From Fluviicola taffensis DSM 16823 (GTDB lineage Bacteria > Bacteroidota > Bacteroidia > Flavobacteriales_D > Crocinitomicaceae): a DNA stretch of 64,000 bases. The first letter of the stretch is position 1; every line of letters begins with the position of its first letter. Position numbers and translations under genes: made by a program. Below, piece after piece: positions 8,747 to 16,619 of this stretch. The notes under the pieces are model-generated. The model worked only from the letters and a program-made list of their open reading frames with translations. It ran no database searches and was not told where the DNA came from. The stretch is taken from NCBI RefSeq assembly GCF_000194605.1, contig NC_015321.1, positions 744,001 through 808,000 on the forward strand, written 5' to 3'.

Positions 8747-8754
8747 CAAAGATA
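8747..8754 (-). promoter_or_regulatory. -7 promoter element of trhO
   Basis: TATCTTTG on the minus strand, an exact TAnnTTTG match followed by C, about 30 bases before the trhO ATG. Confidence 0.5.
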
Positions 8755-8814
8755 CAAAGATTTCAGGACGTTAGGATTTCAGGAGATTAAGACTTTATAC
8801 TTTTTTACAAAAAA

Positions 8815-8850
8815 GAAAACTCCGATCCACCAAAGTAAATCGGAGTTTTC
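8815..8850 (-). terminator. 12-bp-stem terminator, minus strand
   Basis: GAAAACTCCGAT (8815-8826) pairs exactly with ATCGGAGTTTTC (8839-8850). Only on the minus strand is the stem followed by T-run sequence, so it stops transcripts coming from the right. The nearest minus-strand gene on that side ends at 9515, beyond the four-helix-bundle gene. This suggests that the repeat-bounded unit was inserted between that gene and its terminator. The rest of 8718-9076 holds the trhO promoter, a weaker hairpin (8887-8909) and the heptamer array. Confidence 0.78.
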
Positions 8851-8970
8851 ATTACCGAACCTAACCAAATCACTACAAAAATTAGAGAAATATTGAATTC
8901 AAATATTTCATCTAAATACTACTAATAATCTACTTACGTAAAAAAAAGTTTTTGGATTTTTAGAGGGGAA

Positions 8971-9029
8971 AATTCCTAATTCCTAATTCCTAATTCCTAA
9001 TTCCTAATTCCTAATTCCTAATTCCTAAT
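8971..9029. repeat. Heptamer tandem array, left (AATTCCT x8)
   Basis: Eight perfect head-to-tail copies of AATTCCT (8971-9026) plus three further bases. There is no variation between copies. It ends 48 bases before the start of the four-helix-bundle gene. Confidence 0.95.
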
Positions 9030-9076
9030 GAATCAATTCACAATTTTTATTATCTTAAATAAGAAACACTATTCAT

Positions 9077-9433
9077 ATGAAAGAAAATATTATTCAAAAG
9101 AAAAGCTTTGACTTTGCAGTACAAATTATAGAAACTTATAAATACTTAGCATTCGACAAGAAAGAATTCGTTCTTTCCAAACAACTTTTGCGTTCTGGAA
9201 CATCAATCGGTGCAAATATCTCAGAAGCCATTCGAGGTCAGTCTTCAAAAGATTTTATACATAAACTTCAGATTTCAAGAAAAGAAACGAATGAAACCCT
9301 TTATTGGCTAAAGTTGCTCGAAACAACAAAGTATTTACAATTTGAAGTAGCAGCAAAACTAATTCAAGGATGTGAAGAGCTCCTGAAAATCCTCACGTCT
9401 ATTATTAAGACATTGGAAAGTAAGTCAAAGTGA
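9077..9433 (+). CDS. Four-helix-bundle protein (23S-IVS/Avd-like family)
   Basis: A 118-residue all-helical protein of the family first described from intervening sequences of 23S rRNA genes and related to the Avd accessory protein of diversity-generating retroelements. Family marks are the FVLSKQLLRSGTSIGANISEA core (about 37-57), the following KDFIHKLQISRKETNETLYWLKLL (66-89), and basic helices suited to nucleic-acid binding. No catalytic motif is present and no reverse transcriptase or rRNA gene lies nearby. The gene sits between two arrays of near-identical 7-bp repeats, 48 and 24 bases away, which suggests a small mobile or repeat-associated unit. The molecular role of solo copies is unknown to me. 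Confidence 0.85.
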   Translation: MKENIIQKKSFDFAVQIIETYKYLAFDKKEFVLSKQLLRSGTSIGANISEAIRGQSSKDFIHKLQISRKETNETLYWLKLLETTKYLQFEVAAKLIQGCEELLKILTSIIKTLESKSK

Positions 9434-9457
9434 GTGCAGAGAATAATTAAAGGTTCA

Positions 9458-9504
9458 AATTCGTAATTCGTAATTCGTAATTCGTAATTCGTAATTCGTA
9501 ATTC
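9458..9504. repeat. Heptamer tandem array, right (AATTCGT x6)
   Basis: Six perfect copies of AATTCGT (9458-9499) and a five-base partial copy. The unit is in the same orientation as the left array and differs from it by one base (C to G at position six). Each array is uniform inside. Confidence 0.95.
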
Positions 9505-9514
9505 AATATAACAA

Positions 9515-10771
9515 CTACGTCTTCCGCTTCTGCTTTTTCGCTGCAGGAAACAAAATATTATTCAAAATCAATCGATAACCTGGTGAATTCGGATGCAAGT
9601 TTAAATCCGTTGGAGGATCGCCTACTCGGTGCTGGAAATCTTCTGGATCGTGGCCTCCGTAGAATGTCCAAGTTCCTTGTCCCATTTCTCCATGGATGTA
9701 TCGAGCGGTATTCAGAGCTTTGTTTTCTCCTAGTACCAGTACGTTCGACTTAATCAAATCTCTTCTAAAATCGGTTGTTTGCCCCATGAAACCATCAATT
9801 ACATCGGTATGACATTGAGTCAACATGGCTGGAACAACATCCCATTTAGCTGAGAAATCAAACAGAGTAAACTTATCTTGATTTGCTGGCAGACGGTGCA
9901 TTTCAGTTCCATCAATATTGGAGTATTCATACACCATCGGATCTTGAACTAAGATAAAATCCTTGAATGCAAAAGTCATGTTGTAATCCAATTTATTCTG
10001 ACAATTCGGATCTCTCGGATCACCATCGAACATCCGTTCACAAATATCTGTTTCATGTGCAGCTAGTGCAATATCGAAACTATCTGTTCCACTACACATC
10101 GTAAATAAAAAACCTCCGCCCATGACGAAATTTCGAATATTATTGGCGACTGCTAACTTCAATTGTGAGACCTTTGCAAAACCAAGATTTGATGCATCTC
10201 TTTCTGCATCTGCCACCTGATTGACATACCAAGATTCTCGATGAAAGGAAGCATAGAATTTCCCGTATTGCCCGGTGAAATCCTCGTGATGTAAATGCAG
10301 CCAGTCGTATTTCGGAAGAATCCCCATCACAATCGCTGAATCGTATATTTTATCATAAGGAATTTCTGCGTAATCCAATACCATTGTCACTGCATCATCC
10401 CAAGGCAAGGAACTACTAGGAGTATAAACAGCAATTTTAGGAGCTTTTTCCAGTTGTACAATTTCCATGTTCACTTCTGGATTCGCAATTTCTGTTCGAA
10501 TTGCATTCACTTGTCCGTCAGCAACAATCTCGTAACTAACTCCCCGAATAATCAATTCTTCCTCAATCGTTCGCAAATGCGGAAACAAAAAAGAACCACC
10601 TCGATAATTCAAGAGCCATTCCATTACTACATTATTTTCAAGTACCCAGAATGAAACACCATAAGCCTTCAAATGATTGCTTTGTCTTTCATCCATTGGA
10701 ACTAAAATAGAAGAAGCTGAAACTGTTTTAACAACGATTAAAAATGCAAGTGCTAGGAAAAATTTCATCAT
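9515..10771 (-). CDS. Secreted protein with amidotransferase/ThuA-like fold
   Basis: A 418-residue exported protein with a signal peptide of about 19 residues (hydrophobic core, cleavage near VSASS). Relatives in Bacteroidota are often labelled asparagine synthetase B, but I see no synthetase ATP-binding loop or Ntn glutaminase Cys2. KIAVYTPSSSLPWDDAVTMVLDYAEIPYD followed by the GGGFLFTMCSGTDSF nucleophile-elbow-like segment suggests a class I glutamine amidotransferase/ThuA-like fold. HHEDFTGQYGKF and YGGHDPEDFQHRVGDPP are striking conserved-looking blocks. It appears to act outside the cytoplasm and its reaction is unknown. It has no close operon partner. Its likely terminator (8815-8850) is separated from it by the heptamer-bounded unit. 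Confidence 0.6.
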   Translation of the reverse strand: MMKFFLALAFLIVVKTVSASSILVPMDERQSNHLKAYGVSFWVLENNVVMEWLLNYRGGSFLFPHLRTIEEELIIRGVSYEIVADGQVNAIRTEIANPEVNMEIVQLEKAPKIAVYTPSSSLPWDDAVTMVLDYAEIPYDKIYDSAIVMGILPKYDWLHLHHEDFTGQYGKFYASFHRESWYVNQVADAERDASNLGFAKVSQLKLAVANNIRNFVMGGGFLFTMCSGTDSFDIALAAHETDICERMFDGDPRDPNCQNKLDYNMTFAFKDFILVQDPMVYEYSNIDGTEMHRLPANQDKFTLFDFSAKWDVVPAMLTQCHTDVIDGFMGQTTDFRRDLIKSNVLVLGENKALNTARYIHGEMGQGTWTFYGGHDPEDFQHRVGDPPTDLNLHPNSPGYRLILNNILFPAAKKQKRKT

Positions 10772-10846
10772 TCATTTTTGTGTATGCACTAAAATTAATT
10801 CAAAAATTAACTAATGCTGGATTTTCAACATAAATTGTGAAAGGAA

Positions 10847-12424
10847 TCAAAATGGGGTTTCATCAGGCCCTTTAAAATCTTCATCAGGAACATTGTTCAT
10901 GTTACTTCCAAGCGTAATCGTGCGTGGTGACTCATCAAAACTGCGATTCATCGACATTCCAGCACTCATTGCATTCGGATTAAAGTCATTTCCTGGAGCA
11001 CTGTTGTATTGATCTTCCATATTTTCGAAGCGCGCATACTTTCCAACGAAACGCATTCGGACATTCTCCAAAGCACCATTTCTATGCTTTGCAATAATGA
11101 CTTCACCAACACCTTCATTGGAAGAACCATCTTCAGCGGTTGTAATCCCGTAATATTCTGGACGGTATAAGAATCCCACGATATCGGCATCTTGCTCAAT
11201 TGCTCCAGATTCACGTAAATCCGACAAAACTGGTCGTTTATCACCACCTCTTGTTTCCACCGAACGTGAAAGCTGAGACAATGCAATTACTGGAATATTC
11301 AACTCCTTCGCAATCTCCTTAATGGAACGTGAAATTGTTGAAATTTCCTGCTCGCGATTCCCACTTCCTTTTCCACCACCAGCAGACATTAGCTGCAAAT
11401 AATCAATTATGACCATCTGAATATCGTATTGCATTTTCAATCGACGACATTTTGCACGTAAATCAAATACACTTAATCCAGGCGTATCATCAATATAAAT
11501 AGGCGCTTCGGCTAATTTTGTAACCCGTGAATACAACTGTTGAAATTCGTATTCTTCGAGTTTTCCTTTTCTTAATTTCTCTGCTGAAATCATACTTTCT
11601 GCAGAAATCAAACGTTTTACAAGCTGAACAGAGGACATCTCCAAGGAAAAAATCGCAACTCCCATATTGAAATCGACCGCTGTATTTCGAGCCATCGACA
11701 ATACGAAGGCTGTTTTACCCATTGCAGGACGAGCTGCAATTACAATCATATCCGAACGCTGCCAACCAGAAGTCACTTCATCCAACTTACGGAAACCAGT
11801 TGGCACACCTGAAAGTCCATCACTATTTTTAGCAGCTTGTTCTATCTCTTTAATCGCTTCACTCACCACCACATTCATGGTAGCAACCGATTTTTTCATA
11901 TTATTTTCAGCAATCGAGAATAAAGCACCCTCCGCTTTTGTCAACATTTCAAATACGTCAGACGTTTCATCGTAAGCATCTCTCAATGTTTCTGAGCACA
12001 TCCGAATGATTTCACGTTGAATGTGTTTCTGGGAAATAATTCGCGCATGGTATTCGATATGAGCAACTGAACCAACTCGTTGTGTCAAGGAAGACAAATA
12101 AACAACACCTCCAGAAGCCTCCAATTCACCTCGTGACTTAAGTCTTTCTGCAACTGTCAATAAATCAATTGGATTAGATGTTCCAAACAAATCTCGAATA
12201 GCTCCATAGATAAAAGCATGTTTTGGATCATAAAAACTATCTGCTGATAACATATCAATGGTATCAGTTACTGCATTTTTATCCAACATCATAGCACCAA
12301 GAACAGCTTGTTCTACATCAATTGCTTGGGGTGGTATTCTCCCCATTTCATTTGCAAGCGGTAAAATAGCATTCTTGGTACGAGCTCCTACCCTACGGGA
12401 ATTGTTTGGTTGTTGTTCTTCCAT
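10847..12424 (-). CDS. dnaB: Replicative DNA helicase
   Basis: Hexameric 5'-3' helicase of the replisome. Of the 525 residues, about 30-135 form the N-terminal DnaB domain (PPQAIDVEQAVLGAMM). The RecA-like ATPase domain begins near 205, with Walker A RPAMGKT (232-238), Walker B IIDYLQLM, and the LSQLSRSVETR segment. The C-terminal 60 residues are a low-complexity Asn/Met/Pro tail typical of Bacteroidota. No intein interrupts it. A TATCTTTG -7 box ends only five bases before the ATG, so the mRNA may be almost leaderless. Confidence 0.96.
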   Translation of the reverse strand: MEEQQPNNSRRVGARTKNAILPLANEMGRIPPQAIDVEQAVLGAMMLDKNAVTDTIDMLSADSFYDPKHAFIYGAIRDLFGTSNPIDLLTVAERLKSRGELEASGGVVYLSSLTQRVGSVAHIEYHARIISQKHIQREIIRMCSETLRDAYDETSDVFEMLTKAEGALFSIAENNMKKSVATMNVVVSEAIKEIEQAAKNSDGLSGVPTGFRKLDEVTSGWQRSDMIVIAARPAMGKTAFVLSMARNTAVDFNMGVAIFSLEMSSVQLVKRLISAESMISAEKLRKGKLEEYEFQQLYSRVTKLAEAPIYIDDTPGLSVFDLRAKCRRLKMQYDIQMVIIDYLQLMSAGGGKGSGNREQEISTISRSIKEIAKELNIPVIALSQLSRSVETRGGDKRPVLSDLRESGAIEQDADIVGFLYRPEYYGITTAEDGSSNEGVGEVIIAKHRNGALENVRMRFVGKYARFENMEDQYNSAPGNDFNPNAMSAGMSMNRSFDESPRTITLGSNMNNVPDEDFKGPDETPF

Positions 12425-12429
12425 GAGGA

Positions 12430-12437
12430 CAAAGATA
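12430..12437 (-). promoter_or_regulatory. -7 promoter element of dnaB
   Basis: TATCTTTG on the minus strand (12437-12430), exact consensus. Only five bases (TCCTC) separate it from the dnaB ATG at 12424, so the expected transcription start falls at or beside the start codon. Confidence 0.55.
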
Positions 12438-12510
12438 CAGATTCAAAAGTTGCCTTTAGAACGAAAGTTAAAGAATAAGTTACCAAAAGTTAATCAACAT
12501 GTTATGAACA

Positions 12511-12552
12511 AAAAAGAGCCCGACACCCGATAGTTATCGGAGACAGACTCTT
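12511..12552 (-). terminator. Terminator behind the beta-barrel gene
   Basis: A compound hairpin. AAGAG/CTCTT arms (12514-12518, 12548-12552) surround a CCGATA-GT-TATCGG stem (12527-12540). On the minus strand a six-base T run follows, 22 bases after the stop of the gene ending at 12574. Confidence 0.7.
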
Positions 12553-12573
12553 CCCAAATCAATAGGCAATAAC

Positions 12574-13206
12574 TTAGAATCTGTAACCCAAGGTTAATTG
12601 AAGCCATTGATTTTTATAGCGTGGAGTAGATGAGGAACCATCACCAAGGTTCGTTTGAAAATCCCATCCAGCTCTCGGAGACACCACAAAGTGAGTGATA
12701 TTTATATCGAAGCCAACAACTGCCCCAAGTGTGTTTTTTCGAATATTGTCGTTGTCGTATTCAATAAATTCTGAAGTTCCAAAAGTTCCTGTTGAAAAAT
12801 CCGTTTTTTGACTCAACAAAAAGGAATATTGAGGACCCAAAACGATTGTAAGAAACGATGCTGGTTTAATTGTAAATAACAGCGGAACTTCTAAGTAATT
12901 CGTTGTACGTTTAAAGGCGTATGGCTGCATTAAAAAAGTACCGGACCCCTGATATCCTTTTTGCGAAAACAAAACCTCTGGTTGAACACCCAAATATTTT
13001 CCAATTGGAATATGTATGAAAGCGCCTCCAGCAAAGCCAACCTTACCTTTCGCTTCAAAATCTTGGTCTTTCTCATCCCATACATTGGAATAATTACCCC
13101 CTACCCTAAGTCCGAATTTAAAATTTTCACGGTAGTCTTCTTGTGCATTAACGTTCATCCCGAACATTGCTATGCCTGCTAAAAGCATTGTTGTAATTTT
13201 TCTCAT
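12574..13206 (-). CDS. Outer-membrane beta-barrel protein (PorT-like family)
   Basis: A 210-residue protein with a signal peptide (MRKITTMLLAGIAMFGMNVNAQ) and alternating hydrophobic strands such as FKFGLRVGGNYSNVW, FLTIVLGPQYSFLLS and QLTLGYRF. The C-terminal Phe preceded by aromatic/hydrophobic alternation is an outer-membrane insertion signal. This fits the outer membrane beta-barrel domain family that includes PorT-like proteins of Bacteroidota. Size suggests eight strands. The specific role (structural, small-solute channel) cannot be decided. It is a single-gene unit with its own terminator. Confidence 0.75.
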   Translation of the reverse strand: MRKITTMLLAGIAMFGMNVNAQEDYRENFKFGLRVGGNYSNVWDEKDQDFEAKGKVGFAGGAFIHIPIGKYLGVQPEVLFSQKGYQGSGTFLMQPYAFKRTTNYLEVPLLFTIKPASFLTIVLGPQYSFLLSQKTDFSTGTFGTSEFIEYDNDNIRKNTLGAVVGFDINITHFVVSPRAGWDFQTNLGDGSSSTPRYKNQWLQLTLGYRF

Positions 13207-13417
13207 GTTGATAGTTTGTTTGTTTTGGAATACAATTGCCCAAATCCATGCCCCGCGGGGTTTTACTACTCACAAAAAAACTTAAACCCTAAACACAGAA
13301 AGACTTTCAGAAGGCGGTTTCAAAAAACAATATCTCACACCAAAACGGCGATTTATTTCAATTTGAAAAAAGAGATTTCATTTTGGGGAACATACTCAAT
13401 ATTTGAACCGCATAAAA

Positions 13418-13460
13418 ATATAGGTCACATAGATTTTCTATGCGCCTCTGTGATCTATAT
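13418..13460. repeat. Imperfect intergenic inverted repeat
   Basis: ATATAGGTCACATAGA and TCTGTGATCTATAT are imperfect inverted copies. A second perfect stem CATAG/CTATG (13428-13432, 13438-13442) lies inside. It sits 10 bases beyond the xth stop codon and could act as its terminator, but the nested inverted design looks like a dispersed repeat. A 10-bp palindrome CCCCGCGGGG (13251-13260) lies farther along the same gap. Confidence 0.5.
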
Positions 13461-13469
13461 GATTCGCAA

Positions 13470-14234
13470 TCACAAACTCAACTCCACACCAACTGGACAA
13501 TGATCGGAGCCAAAAATTTCATTATGAATAGTTGCTTCTTTTATTTTAGGAACAAAGCCTTCAGACACCAGGAAATAATCAATCCGCCAGCCAACATTCT
13601 TCTCTCTTGCTCCACCACGGTAGCTCCACCAGGTATATTTCACCTCATCACCATTTTTTGCACGCCACGAGTCAACTAATCCATTTGCAGTAAAGGCATC
13701 CATTCCATCAATCTCTTCTTGCATAAATCCAGCAGATTTGTTGTAATTTGCCTTTGGTCGAGCCAAATCTATTGCTTTATGTGCTACATTGAAATCGCCA
13801 CAAACTACCACTGGCTTCTTGGCTTCTAAATTTTTCAAATAACTCAAAAAATCAGCATCCCACGTTTTACGGTATGGCAAACGCAACAATTCACTTCCTG
13901 AATTCGGAACATAAACGGTTATTAAATAGAATTTGTCGTATTCAGCACAAATCACCCTCCCTTCTTCATCGTGATGAGAAACCCCCATATCGTAAACAAC
14001 TGACAATGGCTCCACTTTCGAAATAATCGCCGTACCAGAATACCCTTTTCGTCCCGCTTCATTGGCATATACAAATGGATAATCCAAAGGATTCACAGTT
14101 TCCAATACTTGTTCAACAGTTGCTTTAGTTTCTTGTAAACAAATAACATCTGCTTGCATCTCTTTCATATCTGTGAGAAAAGATTTCCCTGCAATTGCTC
14201 GAATTCCATTTACATTAAAAGAAAGAAGTTTCAT
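13470..14234 (-). CDS. xth: Exodeoxyribonuclease III / AP endonuclease
   Basis: Metal-dependent DNA repair nuclease of the EEP superfamily that cleaves at abasic sites and trims 3' ends. The 254-residue length is typical. Catalytic blocks are intact: FNVNGIR (N7 region), LQETK with E35, VCGDFNVAH with the Asp-Phe-Asn trio, TWWSYRGGAREKNVGWRIDYFL, and the terminal SDHCPV with D244 and H245. It stands alone, and nothing unusual is visible in it. The 254-base stretch upstream holds the double-hairpin element. Confidence 0.94.
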   Translation of the reverse strand: MKLLSFNVNGIRAIAGKSFLTDMKEMQADVICLQETKATVEQVLETVNPLDYPFVYANEAGRKGYSGTAIISKVEPLSVVYDMGVSHHDEEGRVICAEYDKFYLITVYVPNSGSELLRLPYRKTWDADFLSYLKNLEAKKPVVVCGDFNVAHKAIDLARPKANYNKSAGFMQEEIDGMDAFTANGLVDSWRAKNGDEVKYTWWSYRGGAREKNVGWRIDYFLVSEGFVPKIKEATIHNEIFGSDHCPVGVELSL

Positions 14235-14313
14235 AGTCTAAATTTTGAACGTAAAAATAGAATTTTGGAGGATTACTTTAAGTAAAAACCACCAAATTAA
14301 TCACACCATCTTT

Positions 14314-14420
14314 TTTTTACCGCAAATGCGCAAATGAAAAGGGGCGCTTACCAGTCGCCCCTGAACGACAAAAGAGACGACCGGTAGGCGTCTCAAAAAT
14401 TTGTGCATTTGTGGTAAAAA
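14314..14420. repeat. Double-hairpin REPIN-like element with 22-bp arms
   Basis: Outer arms 14314-14335 and 14399-14420 are inverted copies matching at 20 of 22 positions. The two differences would be G-U pairs in RNA. Inside are two 21-base hairpins, GGGGCG-CTTACCAGT-CGCCCC (14341-14361) and GAGACG-ACCGGTAGG-CGTCTC (14374-14394). Read in opposite directions, these share the pattern CG-ACyGGTArG-CG, while the outer stem pairs differ but stay paired. Two inverted related palindromes are the layout of REPINs/BIMEs mobilised by RAYT transposases. The GC content is far above the surroundings. It lies between divergent xth and the MutS2-like gene. Confidence 0.8.
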
Positions 14421-14453
14421 TTTGTTTAAGCGGGTTCTTTTCGTTATTTCTCG

Positions 14454-14484
14454 TTTGTCAGCTTCCAAATTGCCACTATTTTTA
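14454..14484 (+). promoter_or_regulatory. Promoter of the MutS2-like gene
   Basis: TTTG (14454-14457), 19 bases, then TATTTTTA (14477-14484). This matches the Bacteroidota -33/-7 pair at all but the last base. The ATG follows after four bases, so the transcript would begin at or next to the start codon. Confidence 0.55.
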
Positions 14485-14488
14485 CACC

Positions 14489-16618
14489 ATGAAAGGATTT
14501 GATCAGCAAACACTTCACGATTTAGAATTTAACCAAATCAGAGAATGGTTGGCTGCGTTTAGCATTGGTTCAACAGCTCAAAAAAGATTGGAAAATCTAG
14601 CTCCAAACAATGATTTTGATGCCATTGAATTTGAATTGCTCCGACTCAATGAATTTAAACGTATTCGTATTGAAGGAGAATCTTTTCCAGCCTTGGATTT
14701 TGAAGAATTGTTGAGCGAAATCAAATTGCTGCCAATTAAAAATGCAGTACTTCAACAAGAAGGATTTGTACGAATTACACGCGCATCCGAATTGGTAAAT
14801 CACATTCTTCACTTTTTCGATAAACGCTCTCAAGACTATCCAAATCTCTTTGCAATTCTAAATACCGTTTACTTTACAAGAGAGTTGATTGAGGCAATTG
14901 AGAAAGTTTTTGATCGAAGAGGACAAATCAAAGACGATGCATCACCCGAGCTTTTTGCTATCCGTCAACAAATCGCTAAGTTGAGAAATCAAATCAACCG
15001 CAATTTTGACAAGGAAATGCGCCGTTATTTAAAGGAAGGACTTTTAGGTGACACCAAAGAAGCATTTGTAAATGACAGACGAGTTCTCACTGTTCAATCT
15101 ACACACAAGCGAAAAGTAGGTGGAATTGCTGTTGGATCCTCGAAAACAGGAAGTTTGACATTCATTGAACCTTCCATCAATATTCCGTTGAACAATGAGT
15201 TGGAGATGTCTTTGGACGATGAACGAAAAGAAATTTTCCGAATCTTACAAGAATTAACACGTGATATCGCTCATCATCTACCATTGATTCAAGGATATCA
15301 AAGCCTATTAACCGAGTTTGATTTTATCAATGCAAAAACAAAACTTGCACTCGATTTGAATGCCAACCTTCCTGGAATTGTTCGAAACACACGCATTGAA
15401 TTAATTGATGCTTTTCACCCAATTCTCTGGAAAACAAATAAAAACTTAGGAAAAGTAACCCTTCCACAAAGCTTAATATTGGATACAAATAGCCGCATGT
15501 TAGTTATTTCAGGACCAAATGCTGGTGGAAAATCAATTACTTTAAAAACGATTGGGCTTCTACAAATCATGCTCCAAGCGGGATTGCTCATTCCAGTCCA
15601 CGAAAACAGTAAATTCTGTTTCTTCCAGCAAGTTCTATCCGATATTGGTGACAATCAATCGATCGAAAATGAGTTGAGCACCTATTCCTATCGCTTGAAG
15701 CGGATGAAATACTTTCTAAAAACTTCCAACCGAAGAACCTTACTTTTATTGGATGAGTTTGGAACAGGTTCCGATCCAGAACTAGGTGGCGCTTTGGCTG
15801 AAGTTTTCTTCGAAGAACTATACAAACGAAAATCGTATGGAGTCATTACAACTCACTACGCAAACATCAAACTCAAAGCAGACCAACTTCCGAACGCGGT
15901 GAATGGCTGCATGCTTTTCAATACAGAAACCTTAGAACCTATCTACCGCTTTTCCATGGGGCAACCTGGAAGTTCATTTACGTTTGAAGTTGCTCAAATG
16001 AATGGCATTCCTCTGGATTTAATAGAGCAAGCAAAAGGAAAATTAGATCAGAATCGAGTAAATATGGATCATCTATTGAACGAGTTGAATCGGGAGAAAA
16101 TGTATTTGCAACGATTGAATAACGAACACATTGAAGCCCAGCAGCTTGCTAATAATGCGCGCGAAGAATTTATTGAGAAAAAGCAACGAATCGATGAAAA
16201 ACTACGTACACAACAAGATTTAGCAGAAAAAAACAACCTGTATATCAATTCCGGAAAGAAAATGAAGTCTTTCATCGATCGTTATCAAACGAGAACACGA
16301 AAAAAAGATGCCAATAATCCATTATTAGAAGATGTCAGAAAATACCTTTTGGTAGAGAAATCGAAAATCGAAGACGCGAAACGCAAAGTGGAGTTGATGC
16401 AGCAAAAACCAGAAAAGCCAACTGCTAAAAAACGAAAAACGCAGCAAGTTGAACAAGATATTCTCCAACAAGAGAAAATCGTTGTTGGTTCAACTGTGAA
16501 AATGATTGAAACTAAGCAAAGCGGAACCGTTGAAGAAATAAAAGGCCACTTGCTAACCGTTGCTTTTGGATTTATGCGTTTAAAAGTTGAACGCGAAAAA
16601 TTAATGTGGATCAAATAA
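14489..16618 (+). CDS. mutS2: MutS2-like DNA-binding ATPase lacking Smr domain
   Basis: MutS-family ATPase of the MutS2 branch. I chose the ATG at 14489 because MKGFDQQTLHDLEFNQIREW aligns with the usual MutS2 N-terminus, which gives 709 residues. Walker A GPNAGGKS is at 342-349 and Walker B LLLLDEFGTGSDPE has D422/E423. A long charged coiled coil (about 515-650) follows. The protein then ends with a small beta domain (VVGSTVKMIETKQSG..). The C-terminal Smr nuclease domain of canonical MutS2 is absent. MutS2 proteins act in recombination suppression or ribosome-collision rescue. Without Smr, cleavage cannot be its job. The POT transporter gene begins one base after its stop. Confidence 0.88.
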   Translation: MKGFDQQTLHDLEFNQIREWLAAFSIGSTAQKRLENLAPNNDFDAIEFELLRLNEFKRIRIEGESFPALDFEELLSEIKLLPIKNAVLQQEGFVRITRASELVNHILHFFDKRSQDYPNLFAILNTVYFTRELIEAIEKVFDRRGQIKDDASPELFAIRQQIAKLRNQINRNFDKEMRRYLKEGLLGDTKEAFVNDRRVLTVQSTHKRKVGGIAVGSSKTGSLTFIEPSINIPLNNELEMSLDDERKEIFRILQELTRDIAHHLPLIQGYQSLLTEFDFINAKTKLALDLNANLPGIVRNTRIELIDAFHPILWKTNKNLGKVTLPQSLILDTNSRMLVISGPNAGGKSITLKTIGLLQIMLQAGLLIPVHENSKFCFFQQVLSDIGDNQSIENELSTYSYRLKRMKYFLKTSNRRTLLLLDEFGTGSDPELGGALAEVFFEELYKRKSYGVITTHYANIKLKADQLPNAVNGCMLFNTETLEPIYRFSMGQPGSSFTFEVAQMNGIPLDLIEQAKGKLDQNRVNMDHLLNELNREKMYLQRLNNEHIEAQQLANNAREEFIEKKQRIDEKLRTQQDLAEKNNLYINSGKKMKSFIDRYQTRTRKKDANNPLLEDVRKYLLVEKSKIEDAKRKVELMQQKPEKPTAKKRKTQQVEQDILQQEKIVVGSTVKMIETKQSGTVEEIKGHLLTVAFGFMRLKVEREKLMWIK

Positions 16619-16619
16619 A

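Noticed and set aside
9077-9433. Diversity-generating retroelement
   Set aside because: Avd-like protein only. There is no reverse transcriptase, no template or variable repeat pair was found nearby.
8971-9504. CRISPR array
   Set aside because: The 7-bp units are directly joined without spacers and no cas genes are present.
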